A stretch of 12,731 nt of DNA from Deltaproteobacteria bacterium (GTDB lineage: Bacteria; Desulfobacterota; Syntrophobacteria; B119-G9): assembly GCA_003646715.1 (NCBI GenBank), contig QMLL01000016.1:1-12731 (forward strand). The letters run 5' to 3'. Position 1 is the first letter of the stretch; every line of letters starts with the position of its first letter. The notes under the pieces were generated by a model. The model did no database searches and had not been told where the DNA came from. It saw nothing but the letters and a program-made list of their open reading frames with translations. Of this stretch, positions 6,469 through 12,731 are shown piece by piece. The position numbers and the translations under genes are program-made.

Positions 6469-7696
6469 TGCTTTCATCCTTTTTTCTTGCCTCCTCGATT
6501 TTTTCTTTAACTGTGGGTGGCGCTTCATATACCAGGGGTCGGTCTCCGTTAACATATCCTGCTATGGGAATATGTTTATGAATACCAGGAATAAAGAGCC
6601 TCTGTAGCTCACGAAGCCCTCCATACACAAGAATTACCTTTTCCTCCGAGGGTTTACAAATAACACTATGTAAATTAGGTTTAACTTCTTCCTTCGATCC
6701 CTCGATTTCAATCTCAAGTTCGGGAGGTGCATCTGGCAATCTAAATGCAATTTCAGTTTTTTCTGGATGCATACCAGTTATCACAATTTCCTCACCATGC
6801 CGAAGGTTCGAAAATATCATTCCATAAGAGGCTTCCTGGTAAAACATGGGATGCGGACCATTATCTGAACTCCTCACCTCCGGTCTACTTCTGTACTTCC
6901 GTTTCAAAAATCCTCGCTGCACCTCCGGCATGTCTTCATCCTCGGGGCCCGGAAACCACGCGTCCACGTCATCCAGAAAATAGAGATATCTAGGAAATGT
7001 ATAGGGATGCACCCAGTCGAAACACCAGGGCAAGGGTTGTCTGTACCACAGAGCTGGGTCACCGACAATCAAACGTTCTACTGTAAGTAGATCATCCGGA
7101 TCTTCCAGATTAGGCATTTCCATATCGGGAACTTCACCATCCACCACAAGATAACCCTTCCCAAAGGGATTTCTGGGGTACATTCCTGGATGATCTGTTT
7201 GAAGCATCAGCTGCATCTCCGGTGATTCAGCATCTTCAACAGCTACTCTCCAGTCGATACCCCCATAGGCATTTTCGTATATCAAAGGCATTTTAAAGAA
7301 AGGTTCCGGTTCCTCGATGCAAGGTCTTCCCTGTCTGTCCCAGATTATTTCTCTTCTACCGAACACAGCTATTCTTTTGAGCCTCTTCCCAACCCTTATC
7401 GATACCTCCATCTTCTCTATGGGAGTTCCACCTGGCGCAAAAGCAGAGCCCTGCACCACGACATCTGTCATCAGCTTTATTGGCCAAAAATCTGTTCCCG
7501 CTTTAAGGCGGGGGTGAATATTTTCATCTCTCATATCGTGGTAAAGTGGTTCTGGCTTGTCCAAGACGCAAAAACCATTACTAATTTTATAGGTAAACTT
7601 GACTATTAAATTGGCATACGCACCCAATTCCTCGGATATCGCCAGATCAATAACAGCATCATAGTTGTCTCTTACAGGTTGTCTCTCTCGCATCAC
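6458..7696 (-). CDS. DUF2169 family T6SS adaptor, copy 2
   Basis: This is a second DUF2169 protein (412 residues), larger than copy 1 and well diverged from it. Family motifs are FFKMPLIYENAYGGIDWR (133-150), RNPFGKGYLV (175-184) and MPNLEDPDD (194-202), with several conserved tryptophans afterwards (WYRQPLPWCFDW). The C-terminus is a charged lysine/glutamate-rich tail (about 393-412). The start is ambiguous between two adjacent codons: GTG at 7696, which makes a 4-base overlap with the previous stop, and ATG at 7693, which makes a 1-base overlap. Both have ggggag upstream at usable spacing (7 or 10 bases). The overlap implies translational coupling to the 298-residue gene. By family knowledge it should load a client onto a spike. 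The likely partners are the 298-residue protein or the gp5-like protein downstream. Confidence 0.9.
   Translation of the reverse strand: MMRERQPVRDNYDAVIDLAISEELGAYANLIVKFTYKISNGFCVLDKPEPLYHDMRDENIHPRLKAGTDFWPIKLMTDVVVQGSAFAPGGTPIEKMEVSIRVGKRLKRIAVFGRREIIWDRQGRPCIEEPEPFFKMPLIYENAYGGIDWRVAVEDAESPEMQLMLQTDHPGMYPRNPFGKGYLVVDGEVPDMEMPNLEDPDDLLTVERLIVGDPALWYRQPLPWCFDWVHPYTFPRYLYFLDDVDAWFPGPEDEDMPEVQRGFLKRKYRSRPEVRSSDNGPHPMFYQEASYGMIFSNLRHGEEIVITGMHPEKTEIAFRLPDAPPELEIEIEGSKEEVKPNLHSVICKPSEEKVILVYGGLRELQRLFIPGIHKHIPIAGYVNGDRPLVYEAPPTVKEKIEEARKKDESNGA
6477..6481 (-). promoter_or_regulatory. Ribosome-binding site deciding the start of the gp5-like gene
   Basis: The sequence aagga is eight bases before ATG 6468, inside the end of the second DUF2169 gene. 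It favours this start over the ATG at 6555. A gaggagg further upstream has a long spacer (about 12 bases) to an alternative ATG at 6477. Confidence 0.5.
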
Positions 7697-8589
7697 AAAG
7701 GTTCTCCCCAGTTAGCCCCTTTACCTGCTGTATCACGCTGCCAACCAAGTACGTTTCCCTGTGCTTTAAAACCCGGTTCTTTCCCCCACGAATAGGAGAC
7801 TTCTCCTCCTGCAGGCGCTCCACCAGTAGTTAGCTTGAATGTGGGGTTGCCTTCCAGAGAACTGGTCCCAAACCCTGCTGCTCCGGCAACGAACATCTTT
7901 GCAACTGCGGAAGGAGATGTAGGAACAAGTTTACCGGCAAGTTCGCTGGCCAACTTTTTCAAAATTGCTTTCTTCGTCACCTTCTCTACCACTTCTTTTG
8001 CAGCTTCCTCTGCTACTCTTTTAAATATCTTTCTCTTGACAAACTTATCAAGACCCTCACCCCATTTCGCAAATACAAAATCTATTGCCATGGACAAACC
8101 AATCGTTAGGATTCCCATAAATAGATCTTTTAGAGTCATTCCAACAACTACGGTGTTGAATTTATTAGTCAAAGGAAACGAGGTAGGCGCTGATATAGGA
8201 TCACCACATGTTTGCATGGGAAGTGGGGCCAAGAATATCTGAGAGCATCCGACGGGCGTTTTTTCCATTTCAACTTTGGTCGTCTTAAACACGATTTTCC
8301 TGGATGAAAAAGGCCACATTATTGAATAATAAGCGTTAGCCATTTGCGCAGGTGTGATATCTGGAATCATCGCTCCAATATCATGTCCATCCAGAACAAT
8401 AAAAAACCCTTTATGGAAAACTTTTTTCGTCAATTTATTCTGGTTTAAGAAATATCCACAAGTCCACATTTGAGTAGCAATTATTTCTACAGAAAAATTT
8501 GGAGCCGGTGGCAGGGGAGGAATAGTAAAGTGACTCAAAGCTCCCAAAGTTAAGTCCAACGCAATATTGACGTTAACGTCTATCAACAT
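7693..8589 (-). CDS. DUF2169-linked protein of unknown function with a central hydrophobic segment; candidate effector or spike accessory
   Basis: I do not recognise this 298-residue protein with certainty. Residues 1-150 look beta-rich, with a proline patch (TIPPLPPAP, 22-30) and motifs GHDIGAMIPDITP (68-80) and PVGCSQIFLAPLPMQTCGD (112-130). The latter resemble PAAR-like/DUF4150-type spike proteins found beside DUF2169 genes. A hydrophobic stretch, LFMGILTIGLSMAIDFVFA (156-174), is followed by a lysine- and alanine-rich predicted helix region (181-222), a short small-residue hydrophobic run (228-241) and a glycine/tryptophan-rich tail (YSWGKEPGF, NVLGWQRD, GANWGEPL). The start is supported by gggag seven bases before ATG. 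Its stop overlaps the next gene's start. Its place between two adaptors makes it the probable client. It could be a pore-forming cargo, a PAAR-like tip piece, or both; no enzymatic motif is visible. Confidence 0.72.
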   Translation of the reverse strand: MLIDVNVNIALDLTLGALSHFTIPPLPPAPNFSVEIIATQMWTCGYFLNQNKLTKKVFHKGFFIVLDGHDIGAMIPDITPAQMANAYYSIMWPFSSRKIVFKTTKVEMEKTPVGCSQIFLAPLPMQTCGDPISAPTSFPLTNKFNTVVVGMTLKDLFMGILTIGLSMAIDFVFAKWGEGLDKFVKRKIFKRVAEEAAKEVVEKVTKKAILKKLASELAGKLVPTSPSAVAKMFVAGAAGFGTSSLEGNPTFKLTTGGAPAGGEVSYSWGKEPGFKAQGNVLGWQRDTAGKGANWGEPL

Positions 8590-8602
8590 TATCTTACTCC
8601 CT

Positions 8603-9658
8603 TTAGTCAGCTATCCAGCCTTCCTCTATTCTTAACCTCAGTGATCTTTCTTCCTCGAATTCCGGTTCAAAAGGAAACACGTATTTGTATACGAGATAAA
8701 ATCTCATTTCCTCAGGCAACAGTACCAGCATCTGAGGCCGCAGTTCTCTGGTTCCCGTTCTTTCACCAATGATATAGTCAAACATCACTCTTAAAAGAGG
8801 AAGATTAAAACTAACATTCCCAGAAGGCGTTAAACCTTCCATGATAATTTCTACACCAGCAGGAGGCATATCTATAATCCAATCAGGATGAGCCCTGTGA
8901 AAAATCCCTTCTTTTACTTGAACCGAGAAGTCCAATAACTCAGTATCCAGAGGGAAATCAATACCTCTCTGGGCATGGAGAGCGGAATCGAGAGGGACAG
9001 TAGCCCAGCATTTAGGCAGAGGGCGATCGTCCCATTTTGTTATACGGTTTCGAGGATCTTCAATATTTGGTAATTCTCTTTTACCACTATACCGAGGATA
9101 CCCTTCCGGAGTTGCCAACATGTCTTTTATTTCCTCGAAGAACTGATAGGGATTTATACCTTTTCCAACGGCATTCAATGGTTCAGAAATGTCAATTGAC
9201 GATTCCTTATCTATCCAGATTTCACATGTCCCCCCAAATGCATTTCCATACGTCAAAGGCATCCTGATGAACGGCATAGGTTCCGAGATATTCTTTTCAC
9301 CAGCCGAATCAATCCACTCCCTGTTACCCAACACGAGTAACTCTCTCCGTATTTCTCCAACCTGTAAAGAAACGATCATCTCGCGTGCTTCACTTTGTGG
9401 AGCATGAGCAGCACCCAACAGAATAACCTCGAAAGCCTCATCTGTACGTGGCAAGTCATCCCTGGGCAAAAGCCCCAACTCAGTTTCTACATCCTTTAAA
9501 TAAATGGGATAGGGATCGTCAGTTTCCATCATCACGCGACCATGAGCGTCAAAGTTGTAAGTGGCTTTGGCCACAATCATACCTACTCTGTACATGGATC
9601 GTTCCAGATAAGCCACATCCAGCCTGGCTGGCAAAGGCGTGCTATTTACTAGTTCCAT
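8603..9658 (-). CDS. DUF2169 family T6SS adaptor, copy 1
   Basis: This 351-residue protein matches the DUF2169 family, whose studied members act in the cytoplasm as adaptors that load an effector or PAAR-like protein onto a cognate VgrG. Supporting motifs are FIRMPLTYGNAFGG (130-143), equivalent to the family's F.RMPL.YE.AFGG signature; LPNIEDPRN (197-205), the LPN-EDP motif; and the N-terminal YRVGMIVAKATYNFD (23-37), resembling the usual 'vvvKatf' strand. Length fits the family (about 300-400). It starts 8 bp after the membrane protein's stop, with gagag in front of the ATG. The 298-residue unknown gene follows after 13 bp. A second, clearly diverged DUF2169 gene lies just beyond that, so the two adaptors flank one possible client. 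No truncation is seen. Confidence 0.87.
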   Translation of the reverse strand: MELVNSTPLPARLDVAYLERSMYRVGMIVAKATYNFDAHGRVMMETDDPYPIYLKDVETELGLLPRDDLPRTDEAFEVILLGAAHAPQSEAREMIVSLQVGEIRRELLVLGNREWIDSAGEKNISEPMPFIRMPLTYGNAFGGTCEIWIDKESSIDISEPLNAVGKGINPYQFFEEIKDMLATPEGYPRYSGKRELPNIEDPRNRITKWDDRPLPKCWATVPLDSALHAQRGIDFPLDTELLDFSVQVKEGIFHRAHPDWIIDMPPAGVEIIMEGLTPSGNVSFNLPLLRVMFDYIIGERTGTRELRPQMLVLLPEEMRFYLVYKYVFPFEPEFEEERSLRLRIEEGWIAD

Positions 9659-9666
9659 CTCTCAAA

Positions 9667-10224
9667 CTACCCCAGTTCCGAAAAATATCTCGGCATTTTC
9701 GACTTTACGTATTTTAAAATTTGATCAAAATCTTCTTTTGAAACAACAAACTGACAGGTCATAACACGACCTCTATCAGCACTCTGTCCTCTTGCCTTCC
9801 AGCTTCCGTCGAAGCATCCAATTGTCAATTTATGATTGTGCGATTTCAGGGAAAGCACAGGACCAGCAAATTGTCCGGGCATTACCTTGGTTCTAATCCA
9901 CCATTCCTTTATGGACACTTCTGAAATACTGTCGAAGGGGATTCTTATCGCTTTTCTTAAAAAAGGGAAAACCACCATCTCGTGTTGCTTGATGTGAATT
10001 TCACCCTGAGGAGAAATGTTATACCAGATCAAGAATGCGATGGCCCCTATAAATAGAACTACAATGACACTGCTTACCACTGCATCTGTAATTCCAAGAG
10101 GCTTCTTTAACAATGAAAATAAAAGTGCAAGAAAGAAAACCAGCACAAGAGGTATGTATGGTAAAAAGTATTGAAGTCTTGCCTGTTTTAGAATTTTAAA
10201 TTTTAGAACTTGACTTGTGCTCAT
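9667..10224 (-). CDS. Two-helix inner-membrane protein with a soluble PH-like C-terminal part
   Basis: This is a protein of 185 residues, unrecognised by name. Two hydrophobic segments follow a short basic N-terminus: about 19-38 (FLPYIPLVLVFFLALLFSLL) and about 47-68 (VVSSVIVVLFIGAIAFLIWY). A beta-rich soluble domain then begins at GEIHIKQHEMVVFPF and contains IPFDSISEVSIKEWW, the layout of bacterial PH-like (YdbT/bPH-type) membrane proteins; that assignment is by pattern only. The frame opens with GTG at 10245, directly after an in-frame TAG and with no ribosome site. I prefer ATG at 10224, which has ggtaacg in front. It sits between VgrG-1 (stop at 10254) and a DUF2169 gene (8 bp away), so it belongs to the same operon. 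A role as immunity protein against a membrane-acting cargo of this module is possible but is inference. Confidence 0.75.
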   Translation of the reverse strand: MSTSQVLKFKILKQARLQYFLPYIPLVLVFFLALLFSLLKKPLGITDAVVSSVIVVLFIGAIAFLIWYNISPQGEIHIKQHEMVVFPFLRKAIRIPFDSISEVSIKEWWIRTKVMPGQFAGPVLSLKSHNHKLTIGCFDGSWKARGQSADRGRVMTCQFVVSKEDFDQILKYVKSKMPRYFSELG

Positions 10225-10253
10225 TTGTATCGTTACCGCGAACACTATTTAAG

Positions 10254-12227
10254 CTATGAATTCAGCTTTATAATGGACCCGTTAATTACAACAGGCTTGG
10301 ATCCAGCATTAACAGTGATACCAGACGAATCTATAACCACAGTTCCACCTGCCCCTTCAAGGTGCAGCTTCTGGCCAGCCGCTTTCACAGTGAGGGTACC
10401 CCCTTTTGTTTGCAGTGTCATGGTTCCAGTATCTGCAAAAATTTTTATTGCCCCCGGACCAACCTGAATTTTGTGATTTTTTGAGCCGTCGATTATCTCT
10501 ATGTTGGGTGAAGCCTTTTGTAAAGTAATTTTATGCCAATCCTGAGTTTGCGCTTGTATCCTGTTGTCGGGATCATAAATGACAATAGAATTAAAATCAG
10601 GTGTCCACAAAGCTATCCCTTTACGGCCTTCTTTACTCTTATCGCACAAATTAACCATTCTACCTTCCGGTGTACGAAGTTCGGTATATGAGTCCTCCCC
10701 GTACTCATTCATCATAAACGTATGCCCCTCTTTCGTATTCAATTTTATCTCTTTCATTTTGTCATCTAAATAAAACGCATGCCCATAAGGAGTAAGAAAC
10801 TGAGATTTAGTCATATCTTTGCCCTTAACAAGTGCCTTATGGTCTCCCTTGAACAAACTCCCAATTATCACCGGTCGATCAGGATCCCCTTCAAGGAAAT
10901 CCACCAGCACTTCATCTCCGATCAACGGAGTAAATTGTATGCCATGTTTTTCACCGGCATACGGATATGCTACTCTTATCCAGCATGAACTGTGCTCGTT
11001 TCGCTGTCCTTCCCTGTCCCAGTGAAACTGTACCTTAACCATCCCGTAATGATCATCATCAAGGTAACTTTCTTCACCTTCGGGACCGACAACCACCGCT
11101 GTCTGAGTACCAGGTACAATAGGTTTGCGCGTTATTCGTTGAGGCTTAAAAACCACATTTTTTTCGATACACTGGAATGTATTGTAATATTCAAGTTCTT
11201 CTAACATAGAATGCTCTTCCAGTACCTGCGGCTGTTTCCCTTTGTGAACCACTTTCGTTAATGTATATTCCTGATTAAGGGTAGATCTAGGATGATTCAC
11301 GAGCTCATATGTATAACCAGGGATCAATCGAGGGCAAAAACTTCTACCTTCACCAACAGACTTAAATGTGGTCTTTTCATGAAGCCTCACTCTGACTCTG
11401 CGTTGCCCTTCACCTTTCTCAATGTATTCACCGGGATATTCATAGTGCTCAAGCTTGTCATTCTCCTCATCCTTTTCTGATACCTGGAGGTTTAAGTTCG
11501 GCTTTTTGAAATTGTAATCCGTTAACGTAACCTTGCCCGTGGAAATTCTTTTCAAGTACCTGAAATTGAAGATACTTTCCTCTTCCGGAACCAAACTGTC
11601 TGAGATGTGAAACATAACCTCATTTTCGCCTGGTATAGGCTTATGAGCTACCGCCTGATCACCCATTACGAGAATATGACGATCCCGGCTATGTTCAAAA
11701 AAATAGAAAATCCCTTCCTCTTCAAGCAATCGAGAGATGAAAGAGAAGTCTGTTTCATTGTACTGTACACAGTATTCTCTCTTTAAATAATTGTTTGTCA
11801 GAGCAAACCGAAACCTGTCGCCGGGGATTCCGGCATCTGTCAGGACCTTTTGAATTATCTCGTTTACCTTCTTTTTTTGAAATATTCTGCTGTTAGTTCT
11901 CAGCGTTAGAAGCCACAGGCTGGGTACAAGCGATAATCTGTAAATGGTAAAACTTCCCCTTTCACCAAGGGATTCAATCTCATTAACGATCCCATGGACA
12001 TATCTATCTTCACCCTGAGCCTCAATTTTTAAACAGGCTTCCTCTCCCACCAGTTCCTCGAACATGAAATCATCACTCTCGCTCCCTTCCATAGCCAGTT
12101 CCAGAGTAAATTGATACAAACGGGACATCTCTTCTGTGCCCTGAAAACTCAGTACCCTGAAAAGAGTCCAGTCTCCTCCAATGCCAAATGTGAACTTAGC
12201 TTCGCTGGCTACATCCATCAAGGCCAT
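10254..12227 (-). CDS. vgrG: VgrG-1, T6SS spike protein (TssI)
   Basis: This 657-residue protein forms the trimeric spike at the tip of the T6SS tube and punctures the target cell. Residues about 10-370 are the gp27-like base, including CVQYNETDFSFISRLLEEEG (153-172), a hallmark of the family. Residues about 375-465 are the gp5-like OB fold, with YGMVKVQFHWDR, SCWIRVAYPYAGEKHG and FTPLIGDEVLVDFLEGDPDRP. The remainder is a repetitive beta-rich needle (KIFADTGTMTLQ, LHLEGAGGTVVIDSSG) ending in IIKLNS, a typical PAAR-binding tip. No extra toxin domain is fused to it. The start has a strong ribosome site (aaggagagag, about 3 nt before ATG at its end). It lies 31 bp after clpV and is likely cotranscribed with it. 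Residues 1-480 are closely paralogous to the second VgrG in this window; the tails differ. Confidence 0.96.
   Translation of the reverse strand: MALMDVASEAKFTFGIGGDWTLFRVLSFQGTEEMSRLYQFTLELAMEGSESDDFMFEELVGEEACLKIEAQGEDRYVHGIVNEIESLGERGSFTIYRLSLVPSLWLLTLRTNSRIFQKKKVNEIIQKVLTDAGIPGDRFRFALTNNYLKREYCVQYNETDFSFISRLLEEEGIFYFFEHSRDRHILVMGDQAVAHKPIPGENEVMFHISDSLVPEEESIFNFRYLKRISTGKVTLTDYNFKKPNLNLQVSEKDEENDKLEHYEYPGEYIEKGEGQRRVRVRLHEKTTFKSVGEGRSFCPRLIPGYTYELVNHPRSTLNQEYTLTKVVHKGKQPQVLEEHSMLEELEYYNTFQCIEKNVVFKPQRITRKPIVPGTQTAVVVGPEGEESYLDDDHYGMVKVQFHWDREGQRNEHSSCWIRVAYPYAGEKHGIQFTPLIGDEVLVDFLEGDPDRPVIIGSLFKGDHKALVKGKDMTKSQFLTPYGHAFYLDDKMKEIKLNTKEGHTFMMNEYGEDSYTELRTPEGRMVNLCDKSKEGRKGIALWTPDFNSIVIYDPDNRIQAQTQDWHKITLQKASPNIEIIDGSKNHKIQVGPGAIKIFADTGTMTLQTKGGTLTVKAAGQKLHLEGAGGTVVIDSSGITVNAGSKPVVINGSIIKLNS
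10788..12227 (-). repeat. VgrG head duplication, copy 1
   Basis: This is the part of VgrG-1 encoding residues 1-480, in direct orientation to the copy in VgrG-2. The two could recombine and would delete or duplicate the roughly 6.7 kb between equivalent points, including the DUF2169 module. Confidence 0.75.
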
Positions 12228-12258
12228 AATCTCTCTCCTTCAAAATAAAAGCATACAT

Positions 12259-12731
12259 CTAATCACTGAATTCTATGGAGAACTGCCCGTCCTCTGCAAT
12301 GTCAAGGTTTAACCTCGAGGGCAATTTACCTTCTCCCATCTTTGCAAGAATCTCGTTCGATATTTTAGGTAATAATGTACCCTGCATTATATGATCAATA
12401 TTCCTGGCACCTGTTTCCACCTCTGTGCAGCGAGCTGCAATCTGCTCCACTACAGCAGACGAATACTTGAAAGAGATCTTGTGACTTTCCATTAGGCGAT
12501 CACCCAGCTTGTCAAGCTTGAGAGACACAATTTCTTTCATTGCTTCAGGATTAAGCGGGAGATACGGCACTACCGTCATTCTGGCCAGGAGCGCGGGCTT
12601 AAAATGGTTGCTCAAAATTGGCCTGATCGCAGACATCAATACTTCCAGATCAACACCGTCTTCACCGCTGGCCATCTCCGTAATCACATCTGAGGCCAGG
12701 TTGCTGGTAAGAAAAAGAACCGTATTGCTGA
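12259..12731 (-). CDS. clpV: Type VI secretion ATPase ClpV/TssH, C-terminal part (5' end outside window)
   Basis: This is the end of the AAA+ unfoldase that disassembles the contracted T6SS sheath in the cytoplasm. The reading frame stays open to the window edge; a GTG at 12687 is an internal valine, not the start. Upstream of it the frame reads NTVLFLTSNLASDVI, the strand and sensor-1 region of the second AAA+ domain (LTSN). Further on, ARMTVVPYLPL and GARNIDHIMQGTLLPKIS match the D2-small domain, the latter with the sensor-2 GAR arginine. About 157 codons are present of a protein usually near 850-900 residues. The fragment alone could be ClpB; the VgrG 31 bp downstream and the rest of the locus argue for ClpV. 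The gene ends normally with TAG at 12259-12261. Confidence 0.9.
   Translation of the reverse strand, partial: SNTVLFLTSNLASDVITEMASGEDGVDLEVLMSAIRPILSNHFKPALLARMTVVPYLPLNPEAMKEIVSLKLDKLGDRLMESHKISFKYSSAVVEQIAARCTEVETGARNIDHIMQGTLLPKISNEILAKMGEGKLPSRLNLDIAEDGQFSIEFSD

Noticed and set aside
6469..6555. N-terminal extension of the gp5-like protein to ATG 6555
   Set aside because: It would overlap the second DUF2169 gene by 98 bp. The basic, low-complexity extension looks like shadow sequence, and a better-placed start with a ribosome site exists at 6468.
7835..8242. A 135-codon plus-strand frame opposite the 298-residue gene
   Set aside because: It is antisense to a gene with a good ribosome site and operon context. 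Its composition reflects the complement of that gene.
1..12731. Insertion sequences, tRNA genes, CRISPR arrays or phage attachment sites
   Set aside because: No transposase fragment, terminal inverted repeats, regularly spaced repeats or tRNA-like folds were seen. The contractile-tail-like proteins are T6SS parts, not a prophage.

Overview
The window is a single-direction (all minus strand) stretch of a Gram-negative type VI secretion system (T6SS) locus. It reads from the right edge to the left. Base composition is moderately AT-rich. The mix of VgrG, DUF2169 adaptors, a DUF6484-like small spike protein and an FHA membrane protein suits a proteobacterium or a deltaproteobacterial-type lineage (Desulfobacterota or Myxococcota). 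That placement is an inference from gene content; the window has no rRNA or other marker.

Right edge to centre (12731 to 5845): the C-terminal end of the ClpV/TssH unfoldase is followed 31 bp later by a first VgrG spike. Then come a two-helix membrane protein, a DUF2169 adaptor, an unrecognised 298-residue protein with a hydrophobic segment, a second DUF2169 adaptor and a short gp5-like (DUF6484-type) spike protein. Gaps are short or negative (13 bp, 8 bp, stop/start overlaps), so this looks like one translationally coupled operon. No standard toxin domain is present in this module; the 298-residue protein is the best candidate for the cargo or for a new spike part.

A 312-bp gene-free gap (5533-5844) separates a second module. 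Reading leftwards, this holds a second VgrG, a PAAR protein fused to an M91-type zinc metallopeptidase (an obvious toxic effector), a likely immunity protein with a signal peptide, an unrecognised 255-residue protein and an FHA protein with one membrane helix. At the left edge is the start of a further gene, cut by the window, preceded by a palindrome that may be an operator or a terminator.

Working model: ClpV recycles the sheath. The two VgrGs share a nearly colinear 480-residue head and have different C-terminal needles, so each trimer can carry a different tip. VgrG-2 probably carries the PAAR-peptidase directly. VgrG-1 is linked to the DUF2169/298-residue/DUF6484 set. The membrane protein and the signal-peptide protein are the candidate immunity proteins, and the FHA protein is a candidate for phosphorylation-linked control. 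The core sheath, baseplate and membrane-complex genes (TssA-G, J-M) are not in the window.
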